Shown here piece by piece: positions 1 through 6,072 of a stretch of 6,072 nucleotides of DNA (position 1 is its first letter; the number at the start of each line of letters is the position of its first letter). This DNA is from Opitutus sp. GAS368 (lineage in GTDB: Bacteria; Verrucomicrobiota; Verrucomicrobiae; Opitutales; UBA953). Position numbers and translations under genes: made by a program. Location: positions 1-6,072 of the forward strand of contig CALQQQ010000078.1 of NCBI GenBank assembly GCA_943332745.1. Direction: 5' to 3'. Under the pieces are notes generated by a model, which saw only the letters and a list, made by a program, of their open reading frames with translations, did not search any database and was not told where the DNA came from.

Positions 1-636
1 ATCCTCCAAGGCAAGGACCCCAAGCATAAGGTCGGGGTTCATTATATCGTAACTGACGAGCCTAAGCCCCGGGTCATCCGCATGGTCCCGGAGCATCTGT
101 CGGCTTATCATGCCGGCAAAAGCGCTTGGGGAAAAACCAACGGTCTTAATCAGCATTCTATCGGCATCGAAATCATTAATTACGACGGTAACGTCTACCC
201 GTATTCGGACGCTCAAGCCGCGATTATTTTCGCGCTCTGCGATGAGATTATTCGTCGTCACGACATCAAGCCGTGGAACGTACTCGCGCATTCTGATATC
301 GCGGTCGGTCGTAAGGTCGACCCTGGTTCGAAGTTTCCTTGGGCCCAGCTCGCCTCGCTCGGGATTGGCGCCTGGCCGCTGCCCAATGAGGTCGCCGATA
401 ATCTTAAGAAGAAACGTAATCTCTCGCCTGGTCACGTGCGCGGATTGTTGTCGGCTTACGGTTACGCCCTCGAGCCCAGCGATGTTGGACTCAAGCTTGG
501 GGTTGAAGCGTTTCAACGTCACTTCCGTCCTTCTAAAGTCGACGGCGTGATAGATAACGAATCCGTCGCGATTCTCGAAGCCCTCCTCCGTCGCTACCAG
601 CCTAAGGCTTACCGCGAATCGCGGTTCAAGTCTTGA
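1..636 (+). CDS. amiD: N-acetylmuramoyl-L-alanine amidase, AmiD type (5' truncated by window edge)
   Basis: The reading frame is open from base 1 to the TGA at 634-636, giving 211 visible residues; the true start lies left of the window. The first in-frame ATG (82) is not the start, because the amidase core motif VGVHYIV is encoded before it. The family is a zinc amidase (Amidase_2, AmpD/AmiD) that cuts the MurNAc-L-Ala bond of peptidoglycan or muropeptides. Visible landmarks, numbered from base 1, are the SIGIEI motif with the probable catalytic Glu57, and AHSDIAVGRKVDPG with two zinc ligands (His97, Asp107) and the conserved Lys105. The first zinc His is expected upstream and cannot be checked. 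A GIGAWP linker leads to a C-terminal helical peptidoglycan-binding domain (about 141-201) containing FQRHFRP, very like E. coli AmiD from memory. E. coli AmiD is an outer-membrane lipoprotein; whether this one is cannot be seen because the signal region is missing. The 3' end overlaps murJ tail to tail. Base composition is clearly less GC-rich than in hisS or trpB. Confidence 0.9.
   Translation: MLQGKDPKHKVGVHYIVTDEPKPRVIRMVPEHLSAYHAGKSAWGKTNGLNQHSIGIEIINYDGNVYPYSDAQAAIIFALCDEIIRRHDIKPWNVLAHSDIAVGRKVDPGSKFPWAQLASLGIGAWPLPNEVADNLKKKRNLSPGHVRGLLSAYGYALEPSDVGLKLGVEAFQRHFRPSKVDGVIDNESVAILEALLRRYQPKAYRESRFKS
599..636. repeat. Three abutting short palindromes at the amiD/murJ convergent junction
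   Basis: Three odd-centred perfect inverted repeats lie almost end to end. AGCCTAAGGCT spans 599-609 with 5-bp arms. ACCGCGAATCGCGGT spans 611-625 with 7-bp arms. TCAAGTCTTGA spans 626-636 with 5-bp arms and coincides exactly with the overlap between the two genes. As RNA, allowing 3-nt loops, they could form stems of about 4, 6 and 4 bp in either transcript. No T-run follows on either strand, so this is not a standard intrinsic terminator. A role in ending or separating the two convergent transcripts is inference only. Confidence 0.6.
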
Positions 637-2209
637 GTTGCACGCCGAAGATCCGGAGCACCTTGTTGGCGTAGCCGCGCAATAAGTCGCGTTCTGGGTA
701 GCCGAGTTTATCCAGATAGATGGCGTAGAATGTCATCCCCGCGATACCTGCCACGCTCATGGAAATGATGAGGTTGAGCTTCTCGTGTAAATGGCCGGTA
801 AGGACGTTGTGCAGGAAGGTGTAGCCTTGGAATGAGATTAAAGTCAAAACGAGCGAGCCGACTAAGACTTGGATCGCAGGCTTCATCAGGCTTTCGGTCA
901 GGAACTCCGGCGCATGCTTTTTGAGGTAATGTCGGAGGACAAGGTACTGCCAGATGGTCGAGATGGCGTTGGCCAAGGCGAGACCTTCGACACCCTTTCC
1001 CATCCAGACGGCAATCACTGAGCCCACGGCATTGACGATCAGCGCATGGATGGCGGCGATGAACGTGACCTTAGTCTGGCCGGCGACGTTGAGTGCCCGC
1101 GTGACGATTGAGATCATCGCGTAGAACGGCATGGCGATCGCGAACAGGACCAGAAGGTTACTCGTCTCTAGGCAATTACCTGCGTTGAATTTCCCGTATT
1201 GGAACAGGAGCTGTACGATGGGTACGGCTAAGGCTACCAGTCCGAACGCGGCCCCGACGTTGATCGCCAGGACGAGGCGCATGCCACGGCCATAGTTGCG
1301 GGCAAGCGCTGGGACATCCCGGCTGGCGAAGGCGGTGGCGAGTGCCGGGAAGATAACGACGGCGATCGAGGCTGAGAATAATCCGATGGGCAATTCGACG
1401 ATGCGGTTGGCGACGTAGTAATACATCAGGCCGGCGTCGCTGACGTTGTAAGCCATGGCTCGGGAGATCAGGACGTTCACCTGCTGTACGCCGGCGCCGA
1501 GCGCGGCCGGAAGAAACGCGATGCTCAGGGTCTTCCAGGCGGCTGCGTCGACGTTGGACAGACGCGGATGCCAACCTTCCTGACGCAGGCCCCAGAGCGG
1601 GATCATTAATTGGCAGGCGCCACCGACCAGCGCACCGGCGCAAAGCCAGACGGCCTTACCCATGTCGGTGCTGGCCAGGTTTTGACCGAAGACGCCCAGG
1701 CCGATAATCATGCAGAGGTTGAGCACGCCCGAGGCTATCTCCGCCAAGCCGAATCGACCGCTGAGGTTCACCGCCGATGTAAATAGCGCCGCGACGCAAA
1801 TGAGCGGCATGTAGGGCAAGCAGATGGCTGTGAGAATCGCCGCCGCTGAGTTGGTCGGCCAAAGTACCGCCCAAAGCAGCGCGGAGCCGATACCGATCAT
1901 CGTCAGCCCGAGCATCCACGGGAAGACTTTCTGCAGGACGAAGTTGAGGAAACCGAACGAGGGCAGTTTGCCGTCCTTGACGGACTTATTCGCGAGCACG
2001 GGCACGATAGCCGCGGTCAGCGCGCCTTCACCCAGCAGCCGGCGGAAAAGGTTCGGAATCTGGAAAGCTAAGATAAACGCCGACCCGATGGCGGAGGCGC
2101 CGAAAATGGCGGCGGTCAGCTGATCGCGAAACAGGCCGAGGACACGCGAGACCATCGTCCAGGAGGCGGTCTTCGCCATAGCCTGGTACTGGCGCGTCTG
2201 CTCGGTCAT
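626..2209 (-). CDS. murJ: Lipid II flippase MurJ (MviN family)
   Basis: A 527-residue polytopic inner-membrane protein of the MATE-like MOP superfamily that moves lipid II across the membrane for peptidoglycan synthesis; E. coli MurJ is 511 aa. Conserved motifs are SRVLGLFRD (Arg22, Arg28), IPNLFRRLLGEGA (Arg56/57, Glu61), YYYVANRIVELPIG (Arg269, aligned by eye to E. coli Arg270) and LFQYGKF. Hydrophobic segments run through to the C-terminus, as expected for about 14 helices. The start chosen is the ATG at 2209, 4 nt after the hisS stop, with a GAGG only 2 nt before it. An alternative ATG at 2179 (MAKTASW) would remove 10 residues and is also plausible. The frame stays open about 96 codons further into hisS, but that extension is low-complexity Ser/Arg-rich sequence unlike MurJ. 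Where most MurJ proteins have TDAF in helix 2, this one reads GSAF (Ser43). It is the last gene of the minus-strand cluster. Confidence 0.96.
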   Translation of the reverse strand: MTEQTRQYQAMAKTASWTMVSRVLGLFRDQLTAAIFGASAIGSAFILAFQIPNLFRRLLGEGALTAAIVPVLANKSVKDGKLPSFGFLNFVLQKVFPWMLGLTMIGIGSALLWAVLWPTNSAAAILTAICLPYMPLICVAALFTSAVNLSGRFGLAEIASGVLNLCMIIGLGVFGQNLASTDMGKAVWLCAGALVGGACQLMIPLWGLRQEGWHPRLSNVDAAAWKTLSIAFLPAALGAGVQQVNVLISRAMAYNVSDAGLMYYYVANRIVELPIGLFSASIAVVIFPALATAFASRDVPALARNYGRGMRLVLAINVGAAFGLVALAVPIVQLLFQYGKFNAGNCLETSNLLVLFAIAMPFYAMISIVTRALNVAGQTKVTFIAAIHALIVNAVGSVIAVWMGKGVEGLALANAISTIWQYLVLRHYLKKHAPEFLTESLMKPAIQVLVGSLVLTLISFQGYTFLHNVLTGHLHEKLNLIISMSVAGIAGMTFYAIYLDKLGYPERDLLRGYANKVLRIFGVQLKT

Positions 2210-2213
2210 GACC

Positions 2214-3551
2214 TCAGGGCTGGATGGCGCGCATGCCTTCTTCGAGCACGGCGCGGAGAGCTGGCACGAGGTCGGTCCGCGGCACCTCGGCTTCCGATCG
2301 ATCCGCCAAGCTGCGGACCTTGGCCACGCCCTTGGCGACTTCCGTGCCACCGTAGATGAGCGCATACTTCGATCCTGCGACTTCGGCCGACTGGATGAGC
2401 TTGGGGAACTTGCCGTCCTTGAGATTGTACTCCACGCGGAAACCGGCGCGGCGGAGATTCGCGATGTCTTCGAGCGCGGCGTTGCGGGCATCGTCACCGA
2501 GGATCATCACGTAGAAGTCAGGACCGTCGGCGTAAGCCGGGATAAGTTTCTTGAGTTCCAGGAGGTCGCGTAAGGTGACGTCGCCCATGCCGAAACCGAC
2601 CGCCGGCAGATCCGGACCGCCGAGCTTCTTGACCAAGGCGTCATAGCGACCGCCACCGGCAAGCGCGCGGGCTTCGCCACCGGTCTCGAAGGCTTCGAAG
2701 ACGAAGCCGGTATAGTAAGCGAGCCCACGGACGATGGTGAGGTCGATGGCGACGCATTCGCCAAAGCCCATGGTGGTGAGTGTGCCCAGAAGATGTTTCC
2801 ACTCGGCGAGGCGTTCGGTCATCGAAGCGTCGCCGGTGGCGAGCTTCTCCAAGTCGGCCAAGGACTTCGTGTTAGCGAAAGCGCGGGCAGCTTCGAGGGT
2901 CTTGACCGGATCGACCGTCGTCCCGGCGAGCGCCGCGGTCATGGCATCGAGCAGGTCCTTGGGGGCGCCGCGTTCCAGCTTGTCGACCACGCCGAGCACG
3001 GCTCCGGCTTGGGCTTCGGGCACGCCGAGGCTGCCGAGGTAGCGGAACCAGAGTGTGCGGTCGGAGACGCGGATGCGGAAATCTTGCTGCGTCAGGCCGA
3101 AGCCGAGCAGGCAATCGGCACAGAGCGCGATGATCTCGGCATCGGCCGCAGGGCCAGCTTCGCCAAGCAAGTCGGCGTTAAGTTGATAGAATGCACGGAG
3201 ACGGCCCTTCTGCGGCTTCTCATAGCGGTAGTTCTCCCCAATCGCGAACCAGCGAATGGGCTTGGGCATGCCGTTGGCCTTGGCTCCGACCATCCGGGCT
3301 AGCGACGGTGTCATCTCGGGACGAAGGCTGACCTTACGGCCACCCTTGTCTTCGAAATTGAAGAGCTGGCGGACGATCTCTTCGCCGGATTTCTCGGTGA
3401 AGAGTTCAAGCGGCTCGAGGACGGGCGACTCCCATTCACGAAAGCCATAGCGACGGCAGGCGCCGCGCCAGACGTCCATGACGTGGCCGAGGACGGCACG
3501 GTCTTCAGGATAGAACTCCCGGAAACCGGGGAGCGTTCGAATATCGGACAT
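2214..3551 (-). CDS. hisS: Histidine--tRNA ligase (HisRS), plant-plastid-like subtype
   Basis: A 445-residue cytosolic class II aminoacyl-tRNA synthetase that charges tRNA-His with histidine using ATP. Domains: a catalytic core at about 1-330 with the motif 1 region YGFREWESPVLEP (35-47), RPEMT (77-81), the motif 2 region GENYRYE with Arg109, the histidine-specific motif RGLAYYTGFVFE with catalytic Arg275, and GGGRYD (299-304); then an anticodon-binding domain at about 345-440. Most HisRS read RGLDYY and end motif 3 with a GxxxGxER pattern. Here it is RGLAYY and GFGMGDVTL, so the Asp and the usual motif 3 Arg are absent, a pattern I recall from plant organellar and some bacterial HisRS. HisZ, the regulatory paralogue, is unlikely because the anticodon domain and the catalytic Arg are present. 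The start is the ATG matching the usual MSDIRTLPGFREF-type N-terminus, 12 nt after the HU stop. The 4-nt gap to murJ suggests translational coupling. Confidence 0.96.
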   Translation of the reverse strand: MSDIRTLPGFREFYPEDRAVLGHVMDVWRGACRRYGFREWESPVLEPLELFTEKSGEEIVRQLFNFEDKGGRKVSLRPEMTPSLARMVGAKANGMPKPIRWFAIGENYRYEKPQKGRLRAFYQLNADLLGEAGPAADAEIIALCADCLLGFGLTQQDFRIRVSDRTLWFRYLGSLGVPEAQAGAVLGVVDKLERGAPKDLLDAMTAALAGTTVDPVKTLEAARAFANTKSLADLEKLATGDASMTERLAEWKHLLGTLTTMGFGECVAIDLTIVRGLAYYTGFVFEAFETGGEARALAGGGRYDALVKKLGGPDLPAVGFGMGDVTLRDLLELKKLIPAYADGPDFYVMILGDDARNAALEDIANLRRAGFRVEYNLKDGKFPKLIQSAEVAGSKYALIYGGTEVAKGVAKVRSLADRSEAEVPRTDLVPALRAVLEEGMRAIQP

Positions 3552-3563
3552 CGCGAAGCGGAA

Positions 3564-3878
3564 TTACTGAGCGGGCTTCTCGACGTCGTAGGACTTCAGC
3601 TTGGCCTTCAGTTCCTTGCCGGCCTTGAACTTGATCACCGCGCGCTTCGGGATGACGACATCCGTCTCGGGGCGATTCGGGTTACGTCCGATGCGGCTCT
3701 TGCGAACCTGCACCTGGAACACGCCGAAGTTGCGGAGCTCGACGTCGCGTCCAGCCAGCAGCGCTTCGCTGATGGCATCGAGGGTCATCTGGACCGAGTC
3801 GCGGATGTGCTTCTGAGGGTAACCCTTGTCCGTGAAAATCTTGAGGACGATGTCGCGCTTGGTAAGGTTGTTGGACAT
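3564..3878 (-). CDS. HU/IHF-family nucleoid DNA-binding protein
   Basis: A 104-residue protein of the bacterial histone-like family (PF00216 type), which binds and bends DNA as a dimer and organises the nucleoid. The N-terminal half (about 5-42) forms the helical dimerisation part starting LTKRDIVLKIF. ELRNFGVFQVQ (47-57) matches the family signature. The DNA-embracing beta arm is GRNPNRPETDVVIP (64-77), followed by FKAGKELK. Pro67 sits where the intercalating arm-tip proline is found in HU and IHF. The arm is one residue longer than in E. coli HU by hand alignment and has a second proline at 70. The start at 3878 (MSNNLTKRD) fits family length; an ATG at 3935 in the same frame would add 19 residues that do not resemble the family. 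HU and IHF subunits cannot be told apart safely here, so no symbol is given. No Shine-Dalgarno sequence is visible before the ATG. Confidence 0.95.
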   Translation of the reverse strand: MSNNLTKRDIVLKIFTDKGYPQKHIRDSVQMTLDAISEALLAGRDVELRNFGVFQVQVRKSRIGRNPNRPETDVVIPKRAVIKFKAGKELKAKLKSYDVEKPAQ

Positions 3879-3947
3879 GGCGTTGCGTAAGTGTTGATAG
3901 ACAAAGGCATGGGAAAGCGGTCGTGGCAATACCACACCCGAAAAACC
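3879..3947 (-). other. 69-nt gap between yicC and the HU gene; possible internal promoter region, none proven
   Basis: This is the only sizeable gap in the minus-strand cluster. Read on the minus strand it begins just after the yicC TAA with GGTTTTTCGGG and ends ACGCAACGCC before the HU ATG. A weak TATCAA could serve as a -10 box, but the nearest TTGCCA lies 24 nt upstream of it, too far for a standard sigma-70 promoter. A 4-bp stem (GTGG, 5-nt loop, CCAC) at 3923-3935 is too weak to call a terminator. HU genes often need high expression, so a promoter here would make sense, but the sequence alone does not show one. Confidence 0.25.
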
Positions 3948-4823
3948 TTACTCGAGGTTCTGGACCTGCTCCCGGATGCGTTCGATCTCGGTTTTCGCCT
4001 CCAAAACCAGCTTGGTCGTGGCGATTTCTGAGGCCTTGCTGCCGATGGTGTTAACTTCGCGAAGAAGTTCCTGAATCAGGAAATCGAGCTTTCGTCCGCT
4101 ATTAGGCTGTTGGAGCTCTGCTGAAAATTGAGCGAGGTGGCTTTTAAGGCGGACGACTTCTTCAGTGATGTCCGCACGGTCGGCGAAGAGCGCGAGCTCC
4201 TTGAGTACCCTCTCGTCAGTGACGTCAAGGTTCAGTCCGGCATCCTTGAGCCGCTTGAGCATCGCGTCGCGGTGGCGAATCGGAGCGGACTTCTCGGCCT
4301 CCTCCATGCCCGCGATCATCGCGGTCATCTTGACGAGGCGGTCGTTAAGGTCTTTGGCCAAGGCGGCGCCTTCGGCCTGGCGCATGACAACGAGATTCCC
4401 GAGGGCTACTTCAAAAGCGGAACGGACAATCGCTTCCGCGTCAGCAAAATCGGGCAACACAACGGACGGGCGGCGGCTGCTCTCGGCGAGGCGAAGCAAC
4501 AGCTCGGCGTCGGCATTCAACTTCAGGCCGCAGTGCTGGGCAATCTTGCCGAGCTCATCGAGGCTGTTGGCGACCGCTTCATGATCCCATTGGCGTTGGG
4601 TCGCCGAGGCGGCGGCCTGCGTGACGCGGGCGGTGACTTTGCCTCGCTGCAGGCGGGCGCGAATCCAGCCGGAGGCGGCGGATTCAAGCGCTGGCCATGC
4701 CTCCGGACCGAAGACGGAGACCTGCAGGTTCTTCTGGTTGACCGTGGCAATCTCGACCGAAAGGCGGGCGCCCGGGAAATCGATCTCCGCGCGGCCGAAG
4801 CCCGTCATCGAGGAAGCGGCCAT
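3948..4823 (-). CDS. yicC: YicC/YloC-family endoribonuclease
   Basis: A 291-residue protein (E. coli YicC is 287 aa). The family is known from E. coli YicC and B. subtilis YloC as an endoribonuclease; E. coli YicC has been linked to decay of the small RNA RyhB. The family-defining N-terminus SMTGFGRAE is present at residues 5-13. The conserved C-terminal DUF1732 block is also intact, with ELLREVNTIGSKASE followed by LEAKTEIERIREQVQNLE at the end. The middle is a charged, helical region, as in other members. The start chosen is the ATG at 4823, 2 nt after the trpB TGA. The ATG at 4808 (MTGFGRAE) is possible but would cut very close to the core. An in-frame ATG at 4868 lies inside trpB and adds an unconserved MERCSRHG tail. 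There is no Shine-Dalgarno sequence, so translation probably follows from ribosomes finishing trpB. Confidence 0.94.
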   Translation of the reverse strand: MAASSMTGFGRAEIDFPGARLSVEIATVNQKNLQVSVFGPEAWPALESAASGWIRARLQRGKVTARVTQAAASATQRQWDHEAVANSLDELGKIAQHCGLKLNADAELLLRLAESSRRPSVVLPDFADAEAIVRSAFEVALGNLVVMRQAEGAALAKDLNDRLVKMTAMIAGMEEAEKSAPIRHRDAMLKRLKDAGLNLDVTDERVLKELALFADRADITEEVVRLKSHLAQFSAELQQPNSGRKLDFLIQELLREVNTIGSKASEIATTKLVLEAKTEIERIREQVQNLE

Positions 4824-4825
4824 GT

Positions 4826-6061
4826 TCAGAGCTTGATTTCGGTGCCCATGGCGCGAGCAGCGCTCCAAACGTCCTTATCGCCCCGCCCGGAAAGATTAAT
4901 AATCACGACCTGTTCCTTGGGCAGGGATGCCGCGAGCTTCACGCCATGCGCGACGGCGTGGCTGGACTCTAGTGCCGGGATGATGCCCTCGGTGCGGGAA
5001 AGAAGCTGGAAGGCCTCGAGGCATTCGCTGTCGGTCGCGTGAGCGTAGTCGACGCGTTGCTTCTCTCGGTAATAGGCATGCTCCGGACCCACGGCAGCAT
5101 AATCCAGTCCAGCGGAAACGGAATGCGTTCCTTCGATCTGCCCTTCTCCATCCATTAAGATGTTCGTCATGCAACCCTGCAACACGCCGAGACGACCACC
5201 CGCGAAACGCGCGGCGTGCTCGCCTTTGGTGATGCCCCGGCCACCAGCTTCGACGCCGATGAGGCGGACGCTAGGTTCGTCCAAGAACTCGAAGAAAGCA
5301 CCGATGGCATTGGAGCCGCCGCCGACACACGCCACGATATAATCTGGGAGCCTACCTTCGGCTCGAAGAATCTGCTGTTTGGATTCGATGGAGATGATGC
5401 GATGGAAATCGCGGACCATCATCGGATACGGGTGCGAGCCATAGGCCGTGCCCAGGATGTAATGCGTCTCGCGGACGTTGGTGACCCAGTCGCGCATGGC
5501 CTCATTGACGGCCTCCTTGAGCGTGCGCTGGCCGGCTTCCACGCCGCGCACTTCGGCACCCATGAGGCGCATGCGGTAGACGTTGAGCGCCTGGCGCTCC
5601 ATGTCCGTCGCTCCCATGTAGATGACGCACTTCAGGCCGAAACGGGCGCAGACGGCGGCGGTCGCCGTGCCATGCTGGCCGGCGCCGGTCTCAGCGATGA
5701 TGCGCTTCTTGCCCATGCGGATGGCGAGCAAAGCCTGGCCGATGACGTTATTGATCTTATGAGCTCCGGTGTGGAGCATGTCCTCGCGCTTGAGGTAGAT
5801 ACGAGCACCGCTGGCGTGCTTGGTCAGAGACTCGGCAAAGTATAGGCCGGTCGGACGACCCGCATAGTCGCGGAGCATATCCGCGAAGGCCTGCTGGTAG
5901 GCGGGATCACGGCGGGCGTCGTCGTAGGCCTTGGTCAGGTCCAGCAGCGGGGTCATCAGCGTCTCCGGGACGTAGAGACCGCCGAAACGGCCGAAGCGGC
6001 CCCGGGCGTCGGGCACTTGGAAGCGCGGTTCGTTGGTCGGGATGAGGCTGGAGGCCGACAT
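4826..6061 (-). CDS. trpB: Tryptophan synthase beta subunit
   Basis: A 411-residue PLP enzyme that joins indole and serine to make tryptophan, normally in an alpha2-beta2 complex with TrpA. The sequence is complete and well conserved. It has an N-terminal [16 protein letters not shown], the PLP lysine Lys102 in HTGAHKINN, the catalytic Glu124 in ETGAGQHG, the PLP phosphate loop [10 protein letters not shown] (245-254), the monovalent-cation and COMM-domain region, [12 protein letters not shown], and the C-terminal LSGRGDKD. By hand, numbering is offset +15 from Salmonella TrpB (Lys87, Glu109). This is the canonical TrpB1 type, not the longer TrpB2. The start at 6061 gives the usual short N-terminal extension before the conserved core. 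The 11 visible bases upstream (CTCCCTCTACC) contain no Shine-Dalgarno sequence, and any promoter lies outside the window. Unusually, trpA does not follow it; yicC does, 2 nt later. Confidence 0.97.
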   Translation of the reverse strand: MSASSLIPTNEPRFQVPDARGRFGRFGGLYVPETLMTPLLDLTKAYDDARRDPAYQQAFADMLRDYAGRPTGLYFAESLTKHASGARIYLKREDMLHTGAHKINNVIGQALLAIRMGKKRIIAETGAGQHGTATAAVCARFGLKCVIYMGATDMERQALNVYRMRLMGAEVRGVEAGQRTLKEAVNEAMRDWVTNVRETHYILGTAYGSHPYPMMVRDFHRIISIESKQQILRAEGRLPDYIVACVGGGSNAIGAFFEFLDEPSVRLIGVEAGGRGITKGEHAARFAGGRLGVLQGCMTNILMDGEGQIEGTHSVSAGLDYAAVGPEHAYYREKQRVDYAHATDSECLEAFQLLSRTEGIIPALESSHAVAHGVKLAASLPKEQVVIINLSGRGDKDVWSAARAMGTEIKL

Positions 6062-6072
6062 GGTAGAGGGAG

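Larger units (their letters stand above)
626..6061 (-). other. Probable transcription unit trpB-yicC-HU-hisS-murJ
   Basis: Five genes share the strand with gaps of 2, 69, 12 and 4 nt and no terminator-like hairpin plus T-run between them. Co-transcription is inferred from spacing alone. The products belong to unrelated pathways, so the grouping probably reflects housekeeping expression rather than one shared process. An extra promoter in the 69-nt gap could split the unit into trpB-yicC and HU-hisS-murJ. Confidence 0.6.

Noticed and set aside
110..550. Second plus-strand frame inside amiD
   Set aside because: Ser/Arg/Leu-rich shadow sequence; the amidase motifs are in the other frame.
2210..2497. 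N-terminal extension of murJ into hisS (96 extra codons)
   Set aside because: The extension is Ser/Arg-rich shadow of hisS, unlike any MurJ N-terminus; family length fits the start at 2209.
2793..3302. Plus-strand open frame (169 codons) antisense to hisS
   Set aside because: Entirely opposite a conserved synthetase, with no start signal or known domain.
2214..3551. Possibility that the HisRS gene is hisZ
   Set aside because: The anticodon-binding domain, motif 2 Arg and catalytic Arg275 are present, and it lies away from any hisG.
3483..3890. Plus-strand open frame (135 codons) antisense to the HU gene and the hisS start
   Set aside because: Its codons mirror the HU gene; no independent coding evidence.
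3923..3935. Small hairpin in the yicC-HU gap
   Set aside because: Only a 4-bp stem with a 5-nt loop and no T-run after it; too weak for a terminator or riboswitch.
4128..5042. Long plus-strand open frame (304 codons) antisense to yicC and trpB
   Set aside because: It lies opposite two strongly conserved genes, has no recognisable domain, and is the kind of antisense frame expected in GC-rich DNA with biased third positions.
5216..5845. Plus-strand open frame (209 codons) antisense to trpB
   Set aside because: Ala/Asp/His-rich translation without any family motif, fully inside trpB; a compositional shadow.

Overview
This window is bacterial chromosomal DNA and is gene-dense throughout. It holds five complete genes on the minus strand and the 3' part of one gene on the plus strand. 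All six belong to recognisable families. I see no mobile element, CRISPR array, rRNA, tRNA or phage feature. No stretch without a gene is longer than 69 bases. Gene content and protein style (HU/IHF protein with an RNPNRPE arm, plant-plastid-like HisRS) suggest a moderately GC-rich Verrucomicrobiota member, perhaps Opitutales-like. This is a recall-based inference, not a database result.

Layout, left to right. Bases 1-636 (+) encode the C-terminal 211 residues of an AmiD-type N-acetylmuramoyl-L-alanine amidase with a C-terminal peptidoglycan-binding domain. It converges on murJ (626-2209, -), the lipid II flippase, and the two stop ends overlap by 11 bp. Reading in the minus direction from the right edge, the genes run trpB (6061-4826), yicC (4823-3948), a HU/IHF-family nucleoid protein (3878-3564), hisS (3551-2214) and murJ (2209-626). 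The gaps are 2, 69, 12 and 4 nt, so a single transcription unit is likely. The 69-nt gap before the HU gene is the only intergenic place large enough for an internal promoter.

The minus-strand cluster mixes housekeeping functions: the last step of tryptophan synthesis, RNA turnover, nucleoid structure, histidyl-tRNA charging and cell-wall precursor export. Only the two genes that meet tail to tail (amiD and murJ) share a pathway, peptidoglycan turnover and synthesis.

No wholly new system is visible. The points most worth a second look are three abutting short palindromes at the amiD/murJ junction, a HisRS with non-canonical motif positions, the near absence of Shine-Dalgarno sequences in front of the minus-strand genes, trpB without an adjacent downstream trpA, and a drop in GC content toward the left end.
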